Assembly: GCA_034359265.1 (NCBI GenBank)
Contig: CP136896.1
Span: 36,694,001 to 36,758,000, forward strand
Length of the DNA: 64,000 bases
Direction of reading: 5' to 3'
Source: Canna indica
Lineage: Eukaryota; Streptophyta; Magnoliopsida; Zingiberales; Cannaceae
The position numbers were made by a program, and so were the translations under genes. Below, piece after piece: positions 32,185-42,647 of the stretch (positions within the stretch are counted from its first letter, which is position 1; each line of letters opens with the position of its first letter). Under the pieces are notes generated by a model. The model had not been told where the DNA came from, made no database searches, and was given only the letters and a program-made list of their open reading frames with translations.

Positions 32185-35100
32185 CAATTTGGGTACCAAA
32201 AGTTTCATGTTCTTTTGTAGGGGGAGCTACCACATAAGGATAAATGAGAAATGAAATATTGAAGTTGACCTTGGATTCAAATGAAAAATCTTCATAAGGT
32301 TGCAACTTCAAGTCATCATGATGCCATGGGTATGGAAATTGACATCTAGGTATATTTTGTATCATCTCCTTACTTTGCTTGGTTTCATTTAAGTTGGAGT
32401 ATATGATACATGTCTTATTTGAGTTGTTTTCTCCACTCTTGATAAGAGTCTTTTGAAAAATGATTTTTGATTTTTGATTTCCGGTCTCTTCGGAGACCAA
32501 TGTGACCTATAATGGGTCTATGCAACCTATCGATTTTGAAACCAAGGCTAATTGTGGCCATTTTGGTTTTCAACCAATAGGAAGTGTTGGAGATCTTATT
32601 CTTTCAAAATTTCATATTTTTGAGATCTCATTGATTCATTTTGGTATCATGATACTTCCTTTTGAAATGAATCCTTACTATATAGCTTGGTTAAGACTTT
32701 TGAATGAAATCTTGCACTTAACCCTTGCTATTTAGTATACTAATTAACTTGCTAGTAGTCACATAGTTCCATTATGCTACTAATGGTTGTTGCTTGCAAG
32801 TTATCAAAAAATTGATGGAATGCTAATAGATTGAAATTGAAATGAGAATTGACAAGTTTGGCAATTTTTTTCTAAAATGATGTATGATCTTGACTTTTAT
32901 TAAAGTATAGTTTAATTACCTCAATAACTATGCTTGAATGATTTCTCTATGCTCATGATTGATTATGCATGATAAATGTTTAAAATTTCATGAGTAGGTA
33001 AAAGTTTGATAACTTAGGCAATTTCATGATATCTTGATTGAATGAAACTTGCTCTAGGTTAAAATTCATATTAGAGACCTCATTTTGAGTTAATAGTTGG
33101 TAAACATGTTTAGATACACATATCACATGATTCTAGGTATTTAAACATGAAAATTCATGTGTAGATGAACAAGGTGACAACTAGATCACTTTATGGGACT
33201 TAAACTTAGAAAGGTTTGACCCAAGTCAATAAATTGACTTGGACATTTCATTTTAAGTCCAAACTTCACAAACATGTTTAGGTATACATATGACATATTT
33301 TTATGCATTCGAAATTGAAAATTATGAAAATATGGATAAAATGGTATAGAAGTGGTTTTATGAAAACCCCATTCAAACAAGTTTGACCTAAGTCAACATT
33401 TTGACTTAGAGATCTCATTTTCTATCCATACTTGAGAAACATATTTAGATTTACTAATGTCAGGTTTCTATGTTCTTAGATTTGGAAATTCATGAGTAAA
33501 GTGATGAAATGATATTTGGTCATTGCTAGGACGATAAGCTTGATTGTACTAATTTGATATACTTTCTCTCAAGTATTTTTACAAAACTATAGACAAATCA
33601 TTTTTCAGTGATTCTTGAATCTTTGGAATTTTATTATGAATATTTACTCAAAATTTCAAAATTTTCTAATGTCTACTGATATGGCAAACTCATTGATAAT
33701 AACTGAACATGAAAACTAAAATTTCAGTTTTTAAACAGTATACTCAATGAATTTTAGAAAAATGTAGAAAATTGATTTTGAGATGATTCTTGAAACTGCA
33801 TCTTCATTGAAAAATCTAGTTTCTTCAGTAAAAATTTCAGAAATTTTCATTGAGAATCTAATTTTTAGTGTAATTTTGAAGTTGAATTTCAGAAATGCAA
33901 AGTATCATCCTCTTTAAATATCAATCTTTTCGATATTTTGATTTTTTGTTAAAAACTTCAAATGAAACTTTGTGTATACTATTTTGATTTCATTTCTAAT
34001 ATCGCTCTCACTACTGTTTGATTAAAATCATTTCTAAAAATGATTTTGATAACTTGAGCGATAACTTGAAAAATGAGTTTTTGGTTGAAATCAATATAAG
34101 TTGAAAAATGAACTTAAGAAATTTATTTTGAGTTCAAACTTGACAAATGCATCTCAAATGATCATTCAGTTATATCTGGTAAGTTTGAATCAAAACTGAT
34201 AACTTGTGATAAAATACCTGATATTTACAAAAATGCCACTAGACTTTTAGGAATTTTATGAATTTTTGATTGATTCTTGAACCTGTAGATTTCTTGAAAA
34301 ATCTAGTTTCTCCTGTTAAAGTTTGAAAAAATGTCGTCAAGAATATGATTTAATAGGGAATTAAGAGTTTGATTTATGTATACATAAGTATCCTTTTGAC
34401 CTAAGTCAACAAAGTGATTTAGAAACCTCATTTTCAGCCCAAACTTGACTAACATACATAGATTCACTCATGTTAGATTTCTATGTGCCTAAGTTTGAGA
34501 AAACATGAGTAGATAGCAAATTTTGATACTTAGTATTTTTCATGTTTTCATGCCTACTTTGAATGAAATCGTGCTAAGTTCATATTTTGATCAAATGATA
34601 TTAGATTCACTTCAAACATAATATACATGTTATACAAGATCATATCTTGGTATTTTGAAAGTTTGAATGAAATATGGAAATGTCATGAAAGATTCACTTA
34701 TTTAGGAAAATGACACTGAAGTATCACTCTTCTCAAATTGCTCATTTTTGTTTGGATACTTTGAATTTTTATTAGATTTTCAAATGAGACTTGAAGTATG
34801 ATATTTTGAATTCACGTGTGATATTGTTCTACTCATTTGATGAGAAAATTCATTTCTAAAGTGATTTTTGACTCTTTGACCGATACGTGAAAATATCAAT
34901 ACTTAAGTTACTACATGATTCTTGTTTTTGGATTTCATTTATCATTTCACGATATCATGTATGACTTAGTCTCTTATTAGATATTTGGTTTTTCATCCCT
35001 TTGGTAGGGATCTTCATGCCTCATTTAAAATATTTTTAGAGTCTCAACTTTGACTATAGGTTGACTTCTTTAGCCCTTTTTGAGAAAAATATAGGTAAAA

Positions 35101-35258
35101 GGGAAGAAAATATAGGAAATCTATGCATATAGATAGGGGGAGTTTATTTTTATAGATATGCATGTTTATAGGGGGAGAAATCTCATAATTGACTTCCTTT
35201 GTGCCTTAATTGAAAATATTTTCTTAAGGTTGTTTGTCATCATCAAAAAGGAGGAGAT
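32185..35258 (+). other. Long non-coding 3' tract of gag-only element copy 2
   Basis: About 3 kb with no pol domain. The first bases (GGTACCAAAAGTTTCATG, TTTTGTAGGGGGAGC) continue the gag end as in copy 1. A stem-loop GGTCTC-TTCG-GAGACC lies at 32483-32498. At 32990-34500 degenerate modules of roughly 130 bases repeat, each with GACC(C/T)AAGTCAA, TTGACTT and a following CATGAGTAGA-like phrase. 33221-33242 is a perfect palindrome CCAAGTCAAT-AA-ATTGACTTGG. Purine tracts TAGGGGGAG near 35130 and 35171 precede the polypurine tract AAAAAGGAGGAGA (35245-35257). Confidence 0.75.
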
Positions 35259-36542
35259 TGTTGGCCTAAGATTTTCAACCTTTGTCTTAATCTCGGTTTT
35301 GATGATAACAAACATGGAACTAATATTTTCATGCAAAAATATTATTTGCATGTGACGTTGGATGACGCGCTCGAATTCGTCGAGAAGAAAAGAGTTTAGG
35401 TTTAGGGTATCTAGAATGATTGTATTAATCCTCATTATGATGCAAAGATCCCTAAAGAACCAAACCTGAAACTCGAACCAAAAGAAAGAACCTTGTTGGT
35501 TTGGTCGACCAGACTTCAACTGAATGTACCAGTACTCTACAATATTACCATGAGTTTTCAAGTCATAAACAACATTCCGGATGTGATGTTGTAACAACCT
35601 AGAACAACCTAGATAGACAATCTAGAACAACTCGGATTGACAATTTGGAATAGCCTGGAGAGTACCGGTACTCTACAAGTATTCCCAAAATCAATTAGTC
35701 AAACTTTCTAGAATTCCCATAATGCCCCCAACGGCTCTATTTCGAATTTCTGCCCATTGAGCTTGTTTGAAATCGAGATCCTACCCTTGTGATCGCTACA
35801 TAAGACCCCAAACTTGTCTCCCAAACTATCTAACACTTCTTGAGACATATTTTGATCACCATTGAACTTGATTGAGCCATCCTTTGTGCAAACCCTAGCT
35901 TGGAGACAAAAACCCTTGATCTTGCCTTCAACCTTCAATTGTTTCATCATCAAGGCATCAAGAGGAGCTAGGACTTCTTTGTTGAGAGCTAAGTTTGTAT
36001 TTTTTATTAATATTGCTCTCATTTACTCATGTTTTTAGTGTTTATTTGATTGTATATCAAGTGTGTAAATATCTAGTTGTAGATCTTGAGTTTGGTGGTT
36101 GCCTTGGTGTTGAGGCGTAAATCCATCGGTGTGAACTTAGTTAACTATGATTAGTTATGTTGTCCTTAGATTTGGAGAGCACTCTCGGTAGGAAGGTGGA
36201 GACTTCCGGGTGTGGAAGTGCCTTCGGTGTGAGAGCGGAGACTTTCCGGTGAAACTCATTGTAAGGAAATATTTTAATCTAGTAAACTAAAGTTGGAAAT
36301 CCTAAGAGGGGGTGCTTAGGTAGTGGAGTAGGCATTGGGGTCGAACCATTATAAATATATCTTGTTTGCATTGCTTATATTGTGTTTTGATTACTTGTGT
36401 TATTTACTTGCTTCTGCATTCATCTAGTTAAATTGAGCATTTGCCTAAGTAATCAATAATTGATTAAAACTGAATTTAGGTTAAAGTTTAGCAAACACAC
36501 TATTCACCCCGCCCCCTTCTATTGTAGGCCACTTCACTTACA
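35259..36542 (+). repeat. 3' LTR of gag-only element copy 2
   Basis: TGTTGGCCTAAG ... CACTTCACTTACA, 1284 bp. Its U5 half matches the family, but its middle (about 35480-35900) differs from the sisters: only one GGTCGACC is present, there is no TATA core of the usual type, and GTACC(A/G)GTACTCTACAA is present twice (near 35528 and 35660). Right flank CATTG would be the target duplication. Confidence 0.82.
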
Positions 36543-36642
36543 CATTGCAACAGAGAGACAAGTGACAAATATCTTCACAAAGGATTTAAGTGATGAGAGG
36601 TTTGAGCAGTTGAAGTCTGCTCTTGGATTATGTGTCATATGA
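36543..36642 (+). pseudogene. SIRE RNase H C-terminal tail
   Basis: IATERQVTNIFTKDLSDERF and QLKSALGLCVI, then TGA at 36640-36642. The DIFTK-type phrase is the end of Copia RNase H. The same tail is at 47415-47510. Confidence 0.83.
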
Positions 36643-38093
36643 CACATTTTATTTCAAGTTGAAATAAATAAATAAGTTTTTATTGTGATGAAAATGAAAG
36701 GATTTTCAGTTTTATTCATTCTTTTCATCACTTATTAATGAAGACTCTCTTATGCTTCTTTTTTTCCTCGATTTTTGGCCGAAGTATGGGATGCCTTCCT
36801 TGAAGCCCGAGAATGTGAGATATTTGAAAAGGACTTAAGTGGAGAGAAGTCTAACCAATTGAGATCTGCTCTAGGACAGTGTATCATTCGATACCTCTTT
36901 TTATGAGAATATAAGATAATTCAAAAGTCTCTCAAATCCTTTTAGGACAGTGTGTCATGTGAAACATCTCTTGTTCATTGAAGATTTATTCTCCCTCTTT
37001 ATTGATTTCGGCTGGCGTTTTTTGTTACTCCTTAATTTTCTTCGGCGGGAGGCTGATTTTAATGAGGATCTCAATTGATTGGACTTCTATCATCGTCCTA
37101 ACGTTGCAACTCGATTCAATGCCTTGATAAATTAATCGTATGTTTCACTCGTCCTCTTATCTATTTAAATCAGAAGTCTTGATGTTGGGCAGTAAAAATA
37201 TCAAGATGAGCTTTGAGAAAGAGATGACTGTTTCCTTGGCTAAAGAGATGGTGTTTTCAAGTCCTCCTGATGAAACCAAATCATTTGTTCAAGCTCCACC
37301 ACATGATAAAAAGTCTTCTCCCTCTACCTCTAAAGGAAAAAATCTAAGAAAGAAATCTTAGGGAAATGATATTAACCATCATGGTAGAGGTATTGTATCT
37401 GTAAATCTTCAAAATCCCTTTATATGTTTCGTAGGCGTGAGGGGGAGGGTAATGATGAAGTCATTTTTTTTCTGGATCTGATTTTTTTTGCTGATGAATA
37501 ATCATAGTTGATACTGAATCTGGCGCAGTTAAAACTACTGATAAAATGCTTGAAAACATCTCTGTTCCAATTGCTTCTAATGTAACTTCAGCCCTTGCAT
37601 CCAAAGCCTTAGACCTCTATCCAGCTCTTGGATCCATAGCAGAAAGAGCTATTCGTGATGATCTATTTAAATTATAGGTGAATTTAGCATAGCTCGATTT
37701 GCGGGTAATATTTGTTGAGAAAAAGATTCTTGAGTATTTCGTTATTGATAGTATCGATTCTGCACATTGCACGGATGATTCGACCAGTCCAAATGGCTCT
37801 AAATAACTACTTTCTCTCCTTTGGCTTATTAGGCCAAAAAGGGGGAGATAAATGGGGTGTCTCTGAAAAAAATAAAATTTGGTCTAGTCTAGTCTTGTCA
37901 AACTTCTATCTTTTGCTAGGCTGTCGTGTGGTTGTATGTTTTGTTTTTGACTGTGACTATGGTGGGTGTGACTCTTGTGTGGGACACTATGCTGTTAACT
38001 TGATAGTTATTGTGCTTATCTGTGATTATTATCTTCTTCTATAAGTTGATTATGACAGGTTGAATTTTTGTCAAATAAGCCAAATGGGCAGAA
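36643..38093 (+). pseudogene. SIRE post-pol region with possible env-like remnant
   Basis: SIRE elements often carry an extra envelope-like frame between pol and the 3' LTR. Here a short frame starts MFHSSSYLFKSEVLML (37140-37361), with Ser/Pro/Lys-rich SSPSTSKGKN, then stops. A second piece near 37520-37800 reads AVKTTDKMLENISVP and SALASKALDLYPALGS, with the look of a helical segment. The same pieces in the same order occur at 48038-48720. No signal peptide or membrane segment is obvious, so the env link is position-based inference. A purine tract AAAAAGGGGGAGATA lies at about 37835, and CAAATGGGCAGAA is a decayed polypurine tract at 38079. Confidence 0.5.
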
Positions 38094-38982
38094 TGTTAGT
38101 GATTGTTCTTCTATTTTGGCAGTATTTGGCAAAAGAAGCTCTTACCTCTACTTATTTATTGACAGTCTCAAGCAGTTTCAACTATGGAGACACAGTTTTC
38201 ATATGCCTATAGTCTATGGTATTCTGGATAGTTTTTGGTGTGAATATGATGGCTGATGAACTTCTGAATTAATGATGATTCTCTTGATATATCTGATCAT
38301 CTAATCATCATTATTTATGTCTACATGCAGTTGAGTTTTGAAGAGTTTTTCTGTTCTTTATTTTCAAGCGTTACTGTTGCTTAAATGATCATATGTTTTA
38401 TGATGCCTATTTATGTTGATTGTTTCAAACTGAAGTATGTGAAGAGGTGAGTGATTGAAGTCAGCATTTATTCCGATCCTTCAGTTATCACATATAAATA
38501 CTAGAGAAGGGATCTATTGTCGATATCTCCATTTTTGTGCAAATACTCTGTTACCAGTTTTAAAGGAGTAGAGACTACTTAGTGCAAAGAAGGCAACATC
38601 CTACTCAATATATATTCATGCTAAGATGATTGTGGGCTGCTAACTCATTACAACACAAGGATTGTGTGGAGGACAGAACTCTGTGGCTGGGACGTCATAG
38701 AGAGACAAGTCGGTATGTACTTATAATAGAAATAGATTTTGTTATTTTCAATTCACTCTTAGAGCTAGAAGTTATACTTTCTAATAGTGGATTGGGCATC
38801 TGTCCAGTGAGTGCCCCGCAGATCAGGTGACATGCTTTGTCACTGAACTGCATAAACAAATAATTGTGTTTGCGTATGTTTATTTTGGTTCTTAGTTTGC
38901 TACTAAAGGCAGTTGTTATAACAGTTGCAACTTTTTATGCAACTATCATTTACATAAGTTCCCTAAGAGACCTATATTGTCA
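38094..38982 (+). repeat. LTR of SIRE element 1
   Basis: TGTTAGTGATTG ... CTATATTGTCA, 889 bp, matching 41649-42571 and 49036-49915. TATA box TATAAATA at 38493-38500. Directly followed by a decayed primer site (TTCGTATCAGAG, 38984 on). Confidence 0.88.
38493..38500 (+). promoter_or_regulatory. TATA box of SIRE LTR
   Basis: CATATAAATACT, conserved in the two LTRs of element 2 (42050-42057 and 49404-49411). Confidence 0.65.
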
Positions 38983-39311
38983 TTTCGTATCAGAGAGGTT
39001 GTGCTAACCTCTACCTGCACAAGATCCTTGGTGTGTTTCTTATTTCTAGTTCAAGATGGAAGGAATGCCAATGGGAAATTTTGTCAATGTTCCTCCACTT
39101 CTATTTGGAACAAACTATGCTTATTAGATGGTTCAGATGAGAGCTTTCATCAAGTCCATTGCTGATCATTGCTGGGACTATATGGGAAATACTTGTGTTT
39201 GCGTATGTTTATTTTGGTTCTTAGTTTGCTACTTAAGGTAGTTGTTATAACAGTTGCAACTTCCTATGCAACTGTCATTTACATAAGTTTCCTAAGAGAC
39301 CTATATAGTCA
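38983..39311 (+). pseudogene. SIRE gag start fused to a second LTR 3' end
   Basis: After the LTR come the leader and the first codons of gag (MEGMPMGNFVNVPPLLFG at 39056), as at 42648. At about 39190 the sequence jumps back into LTR sequence (AATACTTGTGTTTGCGTATG) and runs to the LTR end at 39311. This LTR, gag-start, partial-LTR order is a recombination or deletion product. Confidence 0.8.
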
Positions 39312-39946
39312 TCTAGGTCGTCAGCGGGCTGGGGCCGCTCCTAGATGTCTCCTCTAGGATCCAAATCCGATATCCTTAGCTGGGGCTCTGCCGGCTTGAG
39401 CTTCAGTCATTCATTGTAGCATGCGTGAGTTTCCCTTTGGTCTGCATGAATCACTCCTACTTCTGTCTCCGAAATAGGAAATTTAATGGCGAGGTGAGGA
39501 GTTGATACTATGGCCCCTAAGTTGTTCAAGGAGGGCCAACCCAAGATCTTGCAATAGGGGCTCGCACACTAGACGATAAGAAATTGTATGTCTATCATTT
39601 TTGCTCTCGGTGCAGAGCTAAATGTTGTGGCTATCTGTAAGTAGCCTTTGACGTTTACATGATCTCTTGAGAAGCTGACAAGCTCTCCATGGTTGGGACG
39701 TAGGGAGGACTCGTCGATGCCCATTCTCTCGAGTATTGTGTAGAAGATGACGTCGATAGAGCTACCCTGGTCCACAAAGACTTTTCTAACAAGGAAACCA
39801 ACAACGAACACAGAAATGATGACAAGATCATGTAAGTTCCTATCCACCCCTTGAAAATCAAAGTCGTAGAAAGATATTACCAGGGTGGATACGTGTGGCC
39901 TTTGTGGCCAAGATGCTTTATCGATGATCATAACAGTCTGGGACAA
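39312..39946 (-). pseudogene. Tat-type protease and pol linker
   Basis: Minus-strand frame with FVVGFLVRKVFVDQGSSIDV and FYTILERMGI; VDxGSS is the Tat protease active site. LGRPWLN-like and TPHLAIKFP words further left (39460-39560) are the linker before reverse transcriptase, with stops. Cut at 39312 by the SIRE LTR end. Confidence 0.83.
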
Positions 39947-40139
39947 GTGTGTCTCAGAACTGCCTTCTCTAGCAAATTCCCCTATTATGTAGTCAATAAC
40001 TCCCTGGACGCTGGGGTAGGACTACTCGCTTTCTGGGTCATGGTTGTTATTTGTGTCGCCGAGTGGTGGGGTCTTACTGGGGCTCCGGCGTGGCTAGCAA
40101 CTTTGTGGGCTTTGGCTATGGCTCCAACCACACCATCTG

Positions 40140-41250
40140 TAGTGGTCGAGGTGACCTTCTTTGATCAATCGCTCAATCTAGTCACAGAGGGCCACACATT
40201 TTCAGTGGTGTGCCCAAAGGTCCAATGGAATTCACACCTCTTGCTCTTGTCGCCTCTGCATGAACACTTTGAGCTTTTGGGGGGCGAGGGGGCCTGAGCA
40301 GTTGTAGATAATGCACTTCTTATAGGATAATTTCCCTTGGCGTGTTATGGGGTGTGTAGCTTTCAAATCGGGTACTCGAACGAGGTAAGGACCTCGGCAG
40401 TAGGTTGTAGCTCTGCTCGGGGAGTAGCGTCCCTTGCCTTTTTTGCCTTCTTTTTCGAACCTCACGCCTTAGACAGCAGCCTCAATGTTCTGCCAGTCGA
40501 TCTTTTTGGCTTCTCGGATATCCTCCACTCTTATAAAGCTTGCGGCTTTCTCCTAAAAATTCGGCCATGTTTTTAGGCTCTACGACGGTGATCTGATTAG
40601 CAAAGAGCCCATGTTTTAACCTGAGTTGAATGCAGAAAAGCTTGATCTATGGGTCGAGGTTGGGGATATCAGCCGCTATAGCCTGGAACCTGTTTAGGTG
40701 TTCCCTTAGGGGCTCATGTTGCCATTGTTTGACGTAGCGGAGGGTGGCTACTATCTTGTGGTATACCCGTGATGTGGTGAAACGGCTGAGGAAGACACGG
40801 GAGAGGTCTTCGAAAGAGTGAATAGGGCCCGATGGGAGGGAGGCAAACCACAGTAAGGCGGTGTTTCCTAGAAATGTCAGAAAAGCTTGGCAGTGTGCAG
40901 AGTCAATTGCTCTGTGATAAAACATTGCAGTTTGAAACGTCGTCATGTGTAGTGCGGGGTCGCCCGTGTCAGTGTAGGGCGTCAAGCTGGTAGGTAACTC
41001 GCTCCTCAGTGGGAGGTGGGTTGTCTTGATGTGCTCAGCGAAGGGCCCCGCATCGAGAGTAGAAGCGGCCCTAACCTTCCAAATTTTGGGATTTTCGCCT
41101 TTCTCCAAGTGCGGGGTGCTGGAGACTTCATCACGAGGAGCTGGGTCGAGTCTTCTTTCTCCCGATTGGATGTTGTCCCCAGGTTGTGAGGACAGCGATC
41201 GTGGTCAGCTAGGGGCTATCCACGAGATTGTGTCAGCATCTTGATTTGGG
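40140..41250 (-). pseudogene. Tat-type gag with zinc-knuckle-like end
   Basis: Frame 41108-40647 has PFAEHIKTTHLP, PYTDTGDPALHMTTFQTAMF, AFLTFLGNTALLWFASLP, EDLSRVFLSRFTTSR and REHLNRFQAIAADI, matching plant Ty3/Gypsy gag. Downstream, CKRCEFHWTFGHTTENVW near 40180-40240 corresponds to the usual YCxFHxxxGHxTExC motif with the last Cys lost. The start upstream of 41108 is not certain; SWWG-type leaders were not found. Confidence 0.82.
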
Positions 41251-41481
41251 ACTTTAGCTATTGATTTTCAGCCTCCAAACCATCTATTCGTCGATAAGGA
41301 TCTTCGAGGGGAGGATTGGCCGACACCGGAGCATCGCTCCTAACTATTTCAGCGTTACCAAGTTGCGGTTGATCGTCGTCGTCGAGTCATGGTCGTCGGT
41401 GTGCGGCAGCGGTCACTTGGCTCTGGGTTCCAACCATTGTTGGGGAGGTAAGCTTTACTCGGCCCCACGGTGGGCTTCAAA
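41250..41481 (-). other. Tat leader and primer-binding region
   Basis: No gene. Reverse strand at 41462-41480 reads TGAAGCCCACCGTGGGGCC, directly next to the LTR end. It resembles the TGGCGCCCACCGTGGGGC primer region of Tat-type elements. Confidence 0.6.
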
Positions 41482-41648
41482 TGTTCCTGCAAGAGAGTTG
41501 GGGCCATGTGGTCTGGTTCAGTGTCTCTCCTTATCTAGTTCGACGTCGATGGGGAGGGGGGGGCTGCAAAAGACACTCTAACGCTCAAGTTATGGGGACG
41601 CCTAGGTGGAGGTAATAGAATATGGAACTTAGGTTACCAGAGGCGTGC
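41482..41648 (-). repeat. Tat 5' LTR, part left of the SIRE insertion
   Basis: TGTTCCTGC starts the LTR end in + orientation. CTGCAAAAGACACTC and GGAGGTAATAGAATATGG match the inverted copy at 53250-53398. Interrupted at 41649; resumes at 49916. Confidence 0.75.
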
Positions 41649-42571
41649 TGTTAGTGTTTTGTTTGTTGTTGGCTGTATTTGGCAAGAAGAAGCTTTCAGC
41701 TCTACTTATGTATTGGTAGTCTCAAAGCAGTTTCAACTATGAAGAGAGAGTTTTCATCTACCTACAGTTTATGGTATTCTGGATAGTTCTTTTCGTGCGA
41801 ATATGATGGCTGATGAACTTCTGGTTTAATGACGATTCTTTTGATATTATTGATCATTTAATCATCATTATTTATGGCTGCGTTCAATTGAGTTTTGAAG
41901 AGTCTTTCTAATATTTATTTCTAGAAGTTACTGTTTGCTTTAATGTTCTTATGTTTATGATGCCTATTTATGTTGACTGTTTCAAACCGAAGTCTGCGAA
42001 GAGGTGAGTGATTGAAGTCAGCATTTAATCAGATGCTTCAATTGTCTCATATAAATACTCAAGAAGGGATCTGTTGTCGACAACTCCATTGTCCCAATAA
42101 TCTATTGCCAGTTTTATAGGACTTGAGACTGCTTAGTGCAAAGTAGGCAACAACCTACTCATCATATCTTCATGCTGAGATGATTGTGGGCTGCTAACTC
42201 CTTACAACACAAGGATTGTGTGGAGAACAGGACTCTATGACTGGGACGTCATAGAGAGGAAAGTTGGTATGTACTTGTAATTACAATAGGTTTTGTTATT
42301 TCCAATTCACTATAGTACGAATAGTTGGATTTCGGTGTGTGAAATCCTAGAGCTAAAAGTTGTACTTTTTGATAGTGGATAGGGCATCTGTCCGGAGAGT
42401 GCCCTGCATATTAGGTGACATATTTTTCACTAATCTGCATAAACAAATACTTGTGTTTGTATATATTTTTATTTTGGTTATTAGTGTGCTACTTAAGGCG
42501 GTTGTTATAACAGTTGCAACTTTCTAAGCAACTGTCTTTTATACAAGTTCCCTAAGAGACATATACAGTCA
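41649..42571 (+). repeat. 5' LTR of SIRE element 2
   Basis: TGTTAGTGTTTTG ... ATACAGTCA. TATA box at 42050-42057. The LTR contains ATAACAGTTGCAACTTTC and TAAGCAACTG, a short imperfect GTTGC/GCAAC inverted pair near its end. Confidence 0.92.
42050..42057 (+). promoter_or_regulatory. TATA box of SIRE 5' LTR
   Basis: TATAAATA in the same context (CTCATATAAATACTCAAG) as the other SIRE LTRs. Confidence 0.68.
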
Positions 42572-42573
42572 TT

Positions 42574-42585
42574 TGGTATCAGAGC
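42574..42585 (+). other. Primer-binding site (initiator tRNA-Met type)
   Basis: TGGTATCAGAGC, two bases after the LTR end. Confidence 0.92.
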
Positions 42586-42647
42586 GGTTGTACTAACCTT
42601 TACCTGCACAAGATCCTTGGTGCGTCTCTTATTCTTTTAGGCTCAAG

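Larger units (their letters stand above)
27672..36542 (+). mobile_element. Gag-only, pol-less SIRE-lineage Copia element, copy 2 (5' LTR truncated)
   Basis: Truncated 5' LTR (27672-28140), primer-binding site, gag (28209-29582), a nested solo LTR (29583-32184), a 3-kb non-coding tract (32185-35258) and a full 3' LTR (35259-36542). No pol domains. The 3' side abuts a SIRE RNase H at 36543, so it inserted into that element. Its left flank should be the same SIRE element but is Tat reverse transcriptase, which shows a deletion at 27672. Confidence 0.87.
36543..39311 (+). mobile_element. SIRE-type Copia element 1, 3' remnant
   Basis: Begins in the last residues of RNase H, continues through the post-pol region to an internal purine tract (near 37837) and the 3' LTR (38094-38982). 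A short gag-start piece and a second partial LTR follow (38983-39311). Very similar to 47411-49915. All sequence upstream of the RNase H end has been deleted. Its right junction (39312) is in the pol linker of the Tat element. Confidence 0.85.

Noticed and set aside
35166..35597. 143-codon minus-strand frame
   Set aside because: Crosses the polypurine tract and LTR start in antisense. Chance frame in AT-rich DNA.
35708..36022. 104-codon open frame on the minus strand
   Set aside because: Lies wholly inside a Copia LTR. Its first third is ordinary U5/R sequence shared with other LTRs, where it is not open. Kept only as a note on the unusual U3.
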